This document shows, piece by piece, positions 46,429-58,461 of a DNA stretch of 64,000 nucleotides. Source of the stretch: Epiperipatus broadwayi (lineage: Eukaryota > Onychophora > Udeonychophora > Euonychophora > Peripatidae); contig JAQFVV010006429.1 of NCBI GenBank assembly GCA_028023455.1, positions 434,001 to 498,000 of the forward strand, in the 5' to 3' direction. Position 1 is the first letter of the stretch. Every line of letters starts with the position of its first letter. The position numbers and the translations under genes are program-made. The notes under the pieces were generated by a model that saw only the letters and a program-made list of their open reading frames with translations, was not told the origin of the DNA and did no database searches.

Positions 46429-49370
46429 ATATTCCTTTTGCAGAGATAAGACATTCATACATTTTTACACATTAAATATATTTATAGAATTAAAATTTCA
46501 TTTATGCCTTTTTAAATATATTTAAATAGCAATTATAACACATAGATTAGTATAGTTTTGATCTGATCAATGAAGGAGTGCATTCGAATGAAACAGTGAT
46601 CTTCAGGATTGTAAATACTGAAATTAAAGTGCTGCTCTGTCAAAAGCTATAAACAGTAATTGGTTTTTATGCTTATTTATGAGGGCCCTACTAAATTTTA
46701 TTTTATTTTTTGCAACTTTGAGAAAAAGTTAACGAATGTTGCTGAATATTGACTATTTTAAATTATCACATTAAATTTATCTCCAAGGTTATTTGTAAAT
46801 GCCATGTGAAATAATTCTTTATTTATTTATTTATTTTTTACTTTTCTTTCTCCTATAATGGTTCTGTTTTTCATAATGAAGAAATATTTATTAGCTCTAG
46901 CATGCTCTTAACTTCAGATATTTTTGTCTCTTTTTAATCATAGATTTGTGTTCTTTTACGTTTTTTTAATTAGACAACTCTTCTTTGTCAATATCTTCGG
47001 TTTCATAGAGTTTAATACTTTTTTTGATGTTCTATAGTTTTCAAAAGCTGTTAGAATATTATAATGATTTTATATTATCTTCAGATTGGCTTACACTTCT
47101 AATATTTATGGATATATCCTATCATTGTATTTTTTCCTTAAGGTATTATTTTTGTATATTTAAGATATTTTTTAAAACCAAATATTAATAAATTACTATT
47201 ACTTTTAAGAGTTTGTTCTATGGATAACATTTCTCTTTTTCAAATCACTCTTTTGTACTAACTTATTTTGCTCTTGCTGTGAATTTTTTGTAAATTATAA
47301 TCTTGATTTTGCAATGAAATAATCTTGTCAGAAGAATATTTATAGAATATAAATATTTGATTTTTGTATAAATTCTAATGTGAATATAATAAAGGAACTA
47401 TATTCCATTGATAAGTTATGTCAAATATTTATAATGGTTTTTCACTATTTGACATAAAATTAATATAACATCATTATTATGAATACAGACTTTGGGAAAA
47501 AATAAAAATTATTTATTGTTGTGTCTTCAAAATTTATGATTTAAAAATTGTTACTTATAAAAAAAATAGTAATTAATTTATAAAATAATAATTCTTAAAG
47601 AAATATGGTCTTTATGGATTAGTAGACTTTGGAGATATAAAATTTTGGTGAACTATGTAATATTTTGTGATTATTACTTGCAGATTTACTTTTGTATTGT
47701 GTATAAGATTTCTTGCCACTATTTATATTGTCTTGATTTGATGAATTCTTTTTATTTTGTTTTATAACCAGTTTTATCCATTACAACTCCAGTTTTGTTT
47801 TTGTTTGAATAAAGAATGATTACTAATTTAGCTATTTTGAAAAATTTAACAGCTTCCTAGAACATGGACAATGTTTCACTTTATTTTTATCAACTAATTG
47901 AAGTATTAAATTTTTTTAAAAAAAATTCAAACTGTATTTATTTTTCTAAATAGATTCAAATCTTGATAATAACACTTTTTTGATATCGCTGGCTTTACCA
48001 GTATAATTAACACAAATAATTGTGGCTATTAGATTTTTGACATTGAATTTAAGATTAACCAACTAGCCTATTTTTTCAAAGTCAACAATCAATAGATATT
48101 TTTTATACTTATCTATGAGAGTTTCTCTGACCACTTTTTTCCATTAATGGACAAGTTTAATGAATTGTTTCCAAGTGGCATGAATTATTATACTAGATTA
48201 ACTAATTATATTACTCGTTTTTGTCAGGTGACCAGTCTATTTACATTTTTTATATTTATTTTGTCCTCACTACACAATATTTTTGTGCTTTCCCAATTTA
48301 ATATATTAATAAGAGAGAAAAAGTAAACAAGTGAAAATATAAAGAAGTTTCTCACATAACCATGGCAAATAAACCCTTAAATCAATTTAGTATGCTCATC
48401 CATCATGTTTGGAAACAACTCATTAACTTTATCATTAAAAATATCAAAAAGGGTGAAATCAGGAAAGATCTTATACATAAATGTATAAAATTTTTAACAG
48501 TTATGTTTGATAAAATCGTCTAATTGGCTAGATCAATCATTTTAAATTCAGTCTAATTGGCTAGATCAATCATTTTAAATTCAGTATTGAAAACTGTAAT
48601 TCCCTATATATTTAGTCCATATATGCAATTCAGTATCTGCAAATCTAAGTCACCAATCCTTAGAAGAGAAGACAATCTCTCTATATATAGGATATTTTAC
48701 ACAAAACTGTATGTTACCATTAGCAATTGAATATATTTACAAAGATTAAATAGTTTTATTTTTTTCTAAATATATTTATTATTATTTAATAGATGTTTAA
48801 AATTTATCTTTAATTTAATATAAGATTAAAAATAATTACTAATGCATTTATCTGAAGTAATTGGTGTAATGAAAATAGTCTAACACCCAAAGATTAACAC
48901 AATTATGTTGTTTTGGTTTTTTTTAATTTGCTAGACATAAGACACATTTAAATGACAATAATATAGAATCTAAAAGTGTTTAAATTGGTAAGATTGTATA
49001 GATTATTTGTAGAAAATATGAAAACATAGAAAAACTGGAATTGGTGGATATTCAGAGTAAAAAAAAAAAAATAGAAAAGTTATTTTTTATCCACATTTAA
49101 TAAAATAATGGTGTTGAAAACTGCACAAAAGAAAAGTAACTCTAAAACAATTATTGTTATAATGCAGTTTCCTAGGGATTTATTATTGAAATCATCGTTT
49201 TTAATTTTATAAATATACCATACATTTATATAAGTAATGCAAAGTAAACCAAATATTCAAATGCTATTATTTTTAGTGTATTCTTATTATACTAAAAGTA
49301 ATTGAATAATATATTGCTCAAGAGAACCGGAAATAACAGATGAATTGGTGATATATGGATTTTGAATTGT
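46425..49370. other. AT-rich intergenic DNA with a short tandem duplication
   Basis: 48519-48551 and 48552-48584 are a perfect 33-bp tandem duplication starting TCTAATTGGCTAGATCAATC. 48200-48320 (TTGTCAGGTGACCAG plus pyrimidine-rich tail) resembles the DNA next to the SINEs at 37.3 kb. No gene was found. Confidence 0.55.
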
Positions 49371-49381
49371 AAAGCCGTCAT

Positions 49382-49493
49382 TTTTTTTCGTCTTGCATTG
49401 GTGGCCGAAAGGTCAGCACGACTGCCTTACACTTGCAGGCAGTTGCCCGGGTTGCGGGTTAGCGTCCCGGCCGATGCTATGACACTTAAAAAA
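49382..49493 (+). repeat. Short tRNA-derived SINE, copy 3, with target-site duplication
   Basis: The element lies between perfect 11-bp direct repeats AAAGCCGTCAT (49371-49381 and 49494-49504), which define its ends. It has a GTCTTGCATTGGTGGCCGAA head (A box), CTTACACTTGCAGG, a B-box-like GGGTTAGCGTCCCGG and the end CGATGCTATGACACTT plus an A tail. The full unit is only about 110 bp. It is the best-preserved copy in the window. Confidence 0.9.
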
Positions 49494-49504
49494 AAAGCCG
49501 TCAT

Positions 49505-49940
49505 CTTACTAATTTACTAAAACCCTTAGGATTAGTGATGTTTTTATTTCTAATAAAGTTCTGATTCTTTTACTTTTTTTTAAATGATTTACCATATTTT
49601 AAATAATTAGTACTTGTATAGAAATATAAAAAAAAAACACGAGAATACATATTCAAGTTTAAGTTTCATTAGCGAAAAAACGGTAAAGAGAGCATGAGTA
49701 GAAGAACACACACAAGAAAAAGTTAGTTGATGGTTTTTAAAATGAAATATCTATGAATTATTGAAAAAAGTAAAGAATGAGATCTGATTTAGTATGCAGG
49801 AGCCGTCTTTTGGAAGATAACTAATAAGAGTGTACTTATTTTTTTAAATAAATATAATTTACCATTACTTCTTTACCATTTCTCTCCCACTCTAAAAAAA
49901 AATAGTTTTTAAGAGTTACTATTTATTAAAAAATACATGT
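49505..49940. other. AT-rich intergenic DNA
   Basis: Nothing recognised. Confidence 0.5.
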
Positions 49941-49943
49941 TCA

Positions 49944-50070
49944 AGCTTCCCGCATCTATCCAATCTATTTCATACAACCAATACACATGACCATACGCAT
50001 GTGGAAAATATGTGTGGTCATGTGTATGGGTTATATGAGCATTGGATAGCTGAGAGGAACTTAAAAGTGT
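49944..50070. repeat. Fold-back element with tRNA-like ends, short copy
   Basis: The left arm (AAGCTTCCCGCATCTATCCA, then ACAACCAATACACATGACCA) mirrors the right arm (TGGTCATGTGTATGGGTTAT, GCATTGGATAGCTGAGAGGA) across a short CGCATGTGG loop. The right arm ends TGTGGGTTCAAATTTC, a B-box-like motif. It shares its plan and the CCAATACA-ATGA segment with 21310-21627. Confidence 0.65.
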
Positions 50071-51360
50071 GGGTTCAAATTTCATATGATTACATTTAAA
50101 CTTCAGGGATATAAAGTATACCTGTATTTAAATATGAAAAAATAATTATTGCTTTTCCATCTTCTAAATCGATCATAGAGTGTTAAATAAGTATATTATT
50201 TAATAAGTAAAATAAAAAGGTGGCCAAAAACTTTGCACATATATACTAATTAAATAGAAAGATTAGTAATAATCAAGCTAAATAATTTCAAACTATGCAA
50301 CATTTAAAAAGAAAAAAAATTATTTTCGCTTTGGTTGCAACATTTCAATATTATGCACTTTAGTTTAACACCGTAAAAAGGCTATAATATTTTCCGTCAT
50401 TTGCACATTTTTAAAACTTATTTGAGTAAGACAGAAACTGATGACATTTATGGCACTCAAAATCATTTACGGTTATCATGTCATAACAATATTATTATTT
50501 TAAGTTCTTAAAAGATAGTTGTTTTCCAAATCCTCACTTTCGTTTTTCTAATATATATTTTTTCTGCGTTTGCAAACATTTTAGTTTAAAAATAGTTTTA
50601 AAAATTGTAAGAAAACAAAAAAAAAAAAAAATCTCTTAAAATAATAACAAAAATTTAAGTGATATTTTACACTATGATATAAAATATTATCACTCAAGCG
50701 GATAGATAAGCTACATATAATTAGCAGCAATATAAAAAAATCATTACCTTTAATGGCATGGTGTCGTGGCCACGATCTTTACTTTGAATCCAGATAGAGT
50801 AAAAAAAAAAAGATTTTGCTCCTAAAAGGTTATGATTTTTTTGATTTTATTTTTTCACAACTATACTCTATTGGCTGGAAAATATCTAGATAGATAGGTC
50901 TTGCGTTGTTAGCCGAGAGGTATCGCAGAAAATGAATTCTTAAAATCAGAAATGATTTTAATTAGGGAATCCTTATCTTTTTTTCTAATTAATAAACTTT
51001 AACTGTTGTTTTTGGAAAGGGAACATCTGAAAGCTTATCGAAAGAATGTAGCTTTTAATCAATAAAATTTTAACAAATTATTTAAAAGTAAAAAAAAACA
51101 TTCCTGACGCAATGAAACTTTCAAACAATTATTTATATTTAAAATTTACAAATATATACGCCCAATCCACGCAGTTATAATATATAAATTCATGAATAAT
51201 TCTATCATGAATTTATTAATAGCATTGATTAATTGTAAACTGAAACTAATTAATTTTAGTATGCATTTATAAAATAAGTTTCCTTTATGGAAATTAGCGT
51301 GGATTGAACGTATAAAGCCCCATTGCATCGGAAATTTAAGGTTAGTATTATGTGTTTGAA
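50071..51360. other. AT-rich DNA with a SINE head fragment
   Basis: TCTTGCGTTGTTAGCCGAGAGG at about 50901 matches the first bases of the short SINE at 49382 and is then lost. It is a truncated copy. Nothing else was recognised. Confidence 0.5.
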
Positions 51361-51379
51361 GTGGGCTTATGGCTAGATG

Positions 51380-52085
51380 TCATGAAGCTAGGATCAAACT
51401 CAGATCCAACTGCTTCAATATGTTTGTACTTAATGTTATTAGGAGTACTAAACTCTCCATACAGTAGTGTCCCCAAGTGCAAACATTCATAATCAGTGGA
51501 TGCAAGAAGGTTGGTGCATAAAATCACTATCTAGTGCCTACTCATCCAACAACCCCAGATTAGTTTTTAGCTTGTGGCTTTCATCAGTGAAAAGCCTTGA
51601 ATTTGAGAGCACTGCACCTAGATTTTAGGATCTAATGTAATTCTCCTGCAGCCACTTTTACCTATTTGTTTAACTATAAATCTAGGAGTTCAAGATGAAA
51701 ACACCATAAGGTTTCCAATCCAAGATCATTCACTTGTATAGTCATATATATCTGAACTCACTTCAGCATCTATACATTTTGGTGTTTTCAGTTATTTGAA
51801 AACTAAAGTCACCATTATCCTATGATCAGGATAGGTATAAAACCACCAAAACATGACATGATTATTTTTGTGCTTACACATGCTGTTAATAAGAGTACCA
51901 AACTGTCTATACAGTAGAGCCACCAAATGGAAGCCTTCATAATCAATGTATGCAGGAAGCTTGTGCATAAAATCCCTATCTACTGTCTACTCATCCAACA
52001 TCCTCAGACTAGTTTCTAGATTGTGAATTTCACCAGTGATGCATCTTAGATTAGAGAACATTGCTCCTAGATTTTGTGCACTACT
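51380..52085. repeat. Direct repeat pair, ~200-bp units about 455 apart
   Basis: About 51432-51635 and 51887-52085 align: GTACTAAACTCTCCATACAG with GTACCAAACTGTCTATACAG, then CATTCATAATCAGTGGATGC with CTTCATAATCAATGTATGC and CTACTCATCCAACA in both. A minus-strand B-box-like GATCTGAGTTTGATCCTAGC at about 51410-51391 suggests a SINE-related origin. No ORF. Confidence 0.8.
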
Positions 52086-53595
52086 GTATGGAGAAGTTGA
52101 TACTCTACAGTATTCATTTATTCATCTATTAGCTATAGTATTCAAGCAATAAAAAGTCTAATTTGTTTAAACTTAAGTCTATCTGTGAGATACAATTGCT
52201 GTTGTCATTTTCTGGAAATCATATGTAATAAACTTGATTAAACAATTTTTGTATTTGATGCAGATTAGAAATATGTTCAATGTAGAAACTAGTTGAAACA
52301 TGCATTTATGAGATTTTGAAACATATTAAACTTTTGATGAAAATGCTAAAAGTAGAAATGCTTTTTTTAACTTAAAAATTTGAAAATGATTTGCTTATAT
52401 TATTATTTGCAAATATTTTCTTCCAAATTTGATTTGATAAACCTGATTTGTTATTTTCAAATTCTGTGATCTTATACTTTCTCCATACAAAGTTTTAAAA
52501 TTATCTGTATAAATTTATCTATCACATTACAAAACAAAAAACATGTGGCATACATTGCATCATGTAACTGACTGATTGGGCAAAGGTCCTGATGACCAAA
52601 TTGTTTTTTCTTCACAATAATACATTCTTTGAAAGTCAGTTTGTAATTTTAGTTGAAAAAATAGTATACTAAATGTTATTAATAATTTCAGTATTCATTT
52701 CATTACATTTAGAGGTACCCAGATTAGTAAATGCTACTATTAAAATAAGTATTTTAGTTGATTCTTCCCACTTCAACATTTCTTGAAGAGGGTAACTTAT
52801 TGCAATAGATAACCTAATAACTATGTTATGGTACTAGTTTTATGAGAACTGTACTATTATAATAACACTTTGTTAAAACACTGAGCATGTAGTATAAATA
52901 AAAAATATATTCTAAAATGTATGTTGTAATGAACCTCAATTTAGATTTACTGGATAGCCCAGTTTGTCTACAATATGAAGAATGGCTCAAAAATATTTTT
53001 AAAGGTACAATATTGATTCCTTCCCTTGGGAAATTATTGTTCAGGATAGAATATAATGAGGATCTACAAAATAATAATGTATACCTTTTTAGAAAGCAAT
53101 ATTTCCTGCATAAGAAATTAAAAGGCACTATCACAGTACGTTAAATAAACCAAGTATAAGATCAACCAAGTATTATATTTGCGGATAAATTTATAGATCA
53201 TAAATTTCTTTTTATAGTCATCCAATTTTTTTTTTATTTTGTTTATTGTATATAATTATGTATATTTATTTTATTAGCAAAAAAAAAAAATAGTGAACAA
53301 AAGAAAGTAACAAACTAAACAAAAAGTAAAACTAGAATTTTTGAATGAATATAAAAATCGGTCCATGGCTTATAAAAAGCCTTTCATAAAATTTTTATTA
53401 TTATTTACTTCTTATTGCTTAATAATATTAGAAAATATTTAGGTTAAAAATTTTGACTTTACAAATTGTGTTTACTATGCTAATGTTTGTTCATCGAAAT
53501 ATTTATCGAAGAGAATGTATCAAAAAATTTTATATATAAGAAAAGAAAATCAATTCTAGGTATATTATAATAAAAATAAGTTGATAAAAAAATTG
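52086..53595. other. Intergenic DNA, nothing recognised
   Basis: 52826-53144 is open on both strands at once, with no splice context or family signature, so it was not called. Confidence 0.45.
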
Positions 53596-53690
53596 TACTA
53601 GTGAGTATTTTGATATATATATATATATATATATATATCAAAATACTCACTAGTATATATTTTTAATATATATATATATATATATTAAAA
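53596..53690. repeat. (TA)n hairpins abutting a PLE fragment
   Basis: TACTAGTGAGTATTTTGATA (53596-53615) is perfectly mirrored by TATCAAAATACTCACTAGTA (53636-53655) across (TA)n. A second hairpin, TTTTTAATA...TATTAAAAA, follows directly and leads into the PLE fragment. Confidence 0.95.
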
Positions 53691-53767
53691 ACAATAATTC
53701 AATAAAAATTATTTATTTATTTAATCAGACAACTTTTATAATAACATATTTAATTCCACCAACCCGG

Positions 53768-54070
53768 ATTTTGTAGCATGATATATATTGGTCAGACAGA
53801 GAAGACTGCATTAGAAAGGGGTAAAGAACATGATAGGGCGATTAGGAGGAAGGATATGAGATCAGGGATTTATGTACATTTTTTGAATACTGGGCATAGA
53901 ATGATTTGTGAAAAAACATTCAGGTGATTAAGTATGTAAAAAAGTATAGTGAGAGGGTATGTTATAAAACTTTGTATATACAAGAGAATTTTGCAAAATG
54001 TATGAATATGGTTAAAGGTCCTCTAAAGTTGGCTGGAAAATGGGTGTTGTTAGATAGCTGGAAGATTTAA
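53768..54070 (+). pseudogene. PLE C GIY-YIG domain remnant
   Basis: In frame near 53770: CSMIYIGQTEKTALERGKEH, with YIG and the helix that normally holds the catalytic Arg, then YVHFLNTGHRM, the conserved 'H....GH' block. After a stop (near 53930) another frame continues with KYSERVCYKTLYIQEN and ends LLDSWKI. The upstream RT is missing, so this is a 5'-truncated, dead fragment. Confidence 0.75.
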
Positions 54071-54467
54071 TTTAAGTTTGGTATAATTATATATAAATTA
54101 TGTGTATATATTTATGTGGATGATTATCATTCTAATTATGTTGGGTTAAAATATTAAATATGGTTATATAGGTATGTAAGAAAAGAAAGATTGGGAGATT
54201 TATGACTGATATTAAGGTATAAATGTGTGATTGTATAATGTAAATATATGATTATGATTTAGATAAATATTATGTATAAATATTGTGTGTAAATATTATG
54301 TATAATTGTTTTTATTCATGTGTATAGATATAATGTATAATTATTTGTGTATGTGATGATTAGGGAATAGAAGATTTGTTTTATTCTTGATATTGTGATG
54401 TAAAATGAAACCTGTAGGTGGAGTTACTGTAGAAAAGAAAGAATTGTAATGTAACTATGTGTATTTA

Positions 54468-54510
54468 CATCTTGATAAGGTTCCAGTATGGGGCGAAATC
54501 TGGGTTGGTG
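54468..54510 (+). ncRNA. Hammerhead ribozyme-like fold, U3/A8 core (PLE C)
   Basis: Stem I CATC (54468-54471) pairs with GGTG (54507-54510; one U-G). The core is TTGATAA (54472-54478). Stem II is G-C, a bulged G, then TTCC/GGGG (54481-54484 with 54490-54493) with loop AGTAT. GAAA is at 54495-54498. Stem III is a TC/GG two-pair stem (54499-54500 with 54503-54504), followed by TT (54505-54506). The parts, their order and the bulge in stem II match the PLE A arm despite different sequence. Confidence 0.5.
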
Positions 54511-54588
54511 GAATTAAATATATTATTATAAAAGTTGTCTGATTAAATATTTTTTATTGAATTATTATTGTTAATATATTACATTGCA

Positions 54589-55160
54589 AAGACAACATTA
54601 TGAACAAGTTTTGTTTTGAAATTTGATCATTTTTTGATATATATATATATATATGAAATAAAGTGAATGTTGATATTTTAGATAAAGTTTATTTTGAAAA
54701 AAAAATCATATTTAATTATGATAGATTTGTTTACTAAAAAGGAACCAGACATAACTGAGTTTTTTATATATATCCTCTTGAGCTTCTTTAGAAAATTCTT
54801 TATTTAAATGATAGATGATCTCTGTTACATTATGATAAAATTGTTCAGTTTGGTGTTACTGCACCAGAAAACCATTTCTTTACAACATTATTAAACTTAA
54901 AAAGAAAATTGAAACAAATAATAAAACTACAAATTTAAAGGTATGTATTAAAAAAAATGATGGAATTATAATGAGATGTAAATCTATATCCAAACAGATA
55001 AAGTAGAATAACATTTTAATATTTTTTTTTAAAAAAAAAAGATTAAATGTAAAATACATGTGCAATACTTAATTTTAAATATATACATTTTTTTTATGAA
55101 ATTAGTGTTTCTAAAGCTATGTCTGTTTTGTTATAAAATCATCATCACAAGCGAATAATG
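54589..55160. other. AT-rich intergenic DNA
   Basis: Nothing recognised apart from a short (TA)n near 54640. Confidence 0.5.
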
Positions 55161-55400
<240 letters not shown>

Positions 55401-57256
55401 GTTGTTGTCTGATGGTATTATCACAATTGGTGCCATTTTTAATATAACTATTTTTAATATAAGCATTTTTAAGGCGCATGTGACAAAGGTTTTAGCCTTT
55501 CACGTTATTACTATAACTATCTTTTGTAAATTTAATTTATTTCTAATTCTTCTGTATTATCTTGTGCATGTTTTAAAATGTTCTTTTAGTGAATTAACAT
55601 TTATAAAAATAGATCTATGAGATTAGATAAAAGTGATGTACGATATAAATATTCTAATAATATTCTTGTTTTAAGGAATGTTATTTTTTAATGAAATCAA
55701 TACATAATAGTGTCCCATCAATTCCCCATACACACTCATATGTATTATATTTGTACTGGATCATAGCTTTGTTTATTTGTTATTTTTTGTATTTATATAG
55801 ATCCTGGTTACTAAAGGTATTTTGAACATGTATACTATCCATACAAGCATAACAGATTAACATTTATGATATGACCAAATCGCTTTCTCCTTTTCCATCT
55901 AATAAATAAATATCAAGGGAAAATGTGCTTATATTTCCTGGTCAATCTAACATTGAGTCATATTATATATGATATAGAAAAGAACTATAAGCTATAACAA
56001 TTTTTATTTATTTGTTTTAGGTGCCAGTGTTCAGTGGACTCTATTACCTGAACATACTATCCTTTTGTAATTAATAAATGCTGAATTTTCCCCTCTCTTT
56101 TCTAATTACAGTATTTTTTGTTATCAGATTACTATTTATAAAATTTAGTAAATTAATTACTGTGTATTAGCTTTCATATGCAGAGGAATCTAAATAATGA
56201 ATATTCCTGAATTTTAAATTCCACATAGATTTAATAAACAAGTAAGTACATACTATAAATTAAAAATTATTTATTGATATTACCCTATTGGATATTATAA
56301 TACAACATATAGATGCAACATTTCATAGAATGAATATATAATGCATATTCTTAATTACAATTTAATTAAGTATTCAGTTAGCAATAACATGGTTTAGTTC
56401 ATCTGACTTAATAATTTGTTAAAAGTTTATATTATTAGTTCAAAGTACCATTAAAGTTAGATATAGAGCTCTCATAAATGTTACCTATTATTTATTTGAA
56501 AGAGTTTGAATAGGGGTATACCATGGTCATGGGTTTTTTTATTTCCACAGACTGTGAGATCCATTAAGTCCAGTTGAAGTGTTACTTTTTTATTAACTTG
56601 CTAGGGTCCTGGTATTATGTAGGCATGGCATTTTGAATCAAAGTACCCTCTCAATGTTCATGAACAAGATTAATGAATAAAGAAGGAATGAATCAAAGTT
56701 GGCATGGTCCACTTTTGGCATCACTGGTCTGATTCCTTCATGCAAGTCTCTGCAGGAATTTAATTTTCCTGCAAAGCTCAATTAATTAACAATATTAATC
56801 ATAACTTACACACAATACAGAATTTTATATTATCTTTAATATCACATTTATTTATTTTTTTGTGGATGAACATTAGTTTATTAACCAAAATGAATGAACA
56901 CTTTCAAAAATTTAAACAATGTTTAATTATATACAATCTCCATTTTTTTTTCTTTTTTCTTTACTAAGTTCACATTGGTGATTGACTTTTTAATCGGTCA
57001 TATTTAATTACGAGAATACATATCACATCTCCTTTCCCTCTTAGTAATAGTTAATTGCATTTTTTTCTTATCTTAGAAACAATCTACATGTACATTTTCT
57101 TTGTTTATCAGGGTAGTTACAATACACATAATAACCCTTGCTTATTAAATAAAAATCTATATTTTTTTGAATATATTTTCTAAAATATACTGTCCTTTCA
57201 GCAATCTTCTTTCATGGTAGACTGTCAAACACATGTTGTAACAAAAATGATGATAC
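55401..57256. other. Intergenic DNA, nothing recognised
   Basis: No exon, RNA gene or element could be supported. Confidence 0.5.
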
Positions 57257-57756
57257 NNNNNNNNNNNNNNNNNNNNNNNNNNNNNNNNNNNNNNNNNNNN
57301 NNNNNNNNNNNNNNNNNNNNNNNNNNNNNNNNNNNNNNNNNNNNNNNNNNNNNNNNNNNNNNNNNNNNNNNNNNNNNNNNNNNNNNNNNNNNNNNNNNNN
57401 NNNNNNNNNNNNNNNNNNNNNNNNNNNNNNNNNNNNNNNNNNNNNNNNNNNNNNNNNNNNNNNNNNNNNNNNNNNNNNNNNNNNNNNNNNNNNNNNNNNN
57501 NNNNNNNNNNNNNNNNNNNNNNNNNNNNNNNNNNNNNNNNNNNNNNNNNNNNNNNNNNNNNNNNNNNNNNNNNNNNNNNNNNNNNNNNNNNNNNNNNNNN
57601 NNNNNNNNNNNNNNNNNNNNNNNNNNNNNNNNNNNNNNNNNNNNNNNNNNNNNNNNNNNNNNNNNNNNNNNNNNNNNNNNNNNNNNNNNNNNNNNNNNNN
57701 NNNNNNNNNNNNNNNNNNNNNNNNNNNNNNNNNNNNNNNNNNNNNNNNNNNNNNNN
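57257..57756. other. Assembly gap (500 N)
   Basis: Exactly 500 Ns, so probably a fixed-size placeholder. The right edge is a (TA)n run (57757-57822), which suggests that the assembly broke in TA repeats. Confidence 0.99.

Positions 57757-57822
<66 letters not shown>
57757..57822. repeat. (TA)n microsatellite at gap edge
   Basis: A TA run that may extend into the gap. Confidence 0.95.
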
Positions 57823-57824
<2 letters not shown>

Positions 57825-58409
57825 ACCATTAAATGTATTATTTAATTTTGAATACTGTGTTAAATAAATTTGTTTGAATTATATATATAGAAAAAAAATT
57901 ATACAGCATTAAAAATAAATGAACTAGTTACTACTTATTGAATTTTGAAAGGTTAATAATTAATCAATTTCACAATTTTTCCCTAAGTGATAAATTATTG
58001 AAACTATTAATTATTAAAACTGTAAGTCATTGATTATAATTTCTGATTATTAAATGAATACTTTGATTTAATAATACTTTAATGTACCAAAGTAATATAG
58101 TAAAATGTTAAAAATATAAATTAAATATTTATCTTAACTTTATAATAACACTAACGCACATAAAAGTTATTTGCATTTTTCAGAATTGTTTTTTACATAA
58201 AATAAGTTATCATTTTGTTAAAAAAAAATCGTACAATTTGTACCAAACAGAAAAATGGGCCAGCATGTTCTGTATGCAGATTTAACTGTGGTTCAAAAAT
58301 TGTCTTTAATTTTCATTGCAAGATTCATTTCTGGAGTAGTTTGTTTTTTCTTCTTTCTTCCCCATTTTTTATTAAAGTTACAATTCTCTCCTTCATCTAT
58401 GAGTGTCTC

Positions 58410-58414
<5 letters not shown>

Positions 58415-58458
<44 letters not shown>
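58415..58458. repeat. (TA)n microsatellite
   Basis: A TA run directly abutting TTGTACCGGTATAAATCC. Confidence 0.95.

Positions 58459-58461
<3 letters not shown>

Larger units (their letters stand above)
53687..54588 (+). mobile_element. Penelope-like element C fragment with inverted ends
   Basis: About 85-90 bases at each end are mirrored. The left end is the reverse complement of the right, including GGGTTGGTGGAATTAAATAT, TTATTATAAAAGTTGTCTGA and TTATTGAATTATT. Between them lie a GIY-YIG remnant, an AT-rich 3' untranslated part and a hammerhead-like segment. The sequence family differs from PLE A and B. The inverted end fits the PLE habit of attaching a partial inverted copy. Confidence 0.8.

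Noticed and set aside
46168-46525. Long Tyr/Ile open frames over (TA)n, here and at 10.3, 32.6, 36.6, 57.8, 58.4 and 62.1 kb
   Set aside because: Pure microsatellite translation, open in several frames on both strands, with no other coding evidence.
52826-53144. Overlapping frames of 102 and 75 codons on opposite strands
   Set aside because: They are shadows of each other in AT-rich DNA, with no motif and no splice sites.
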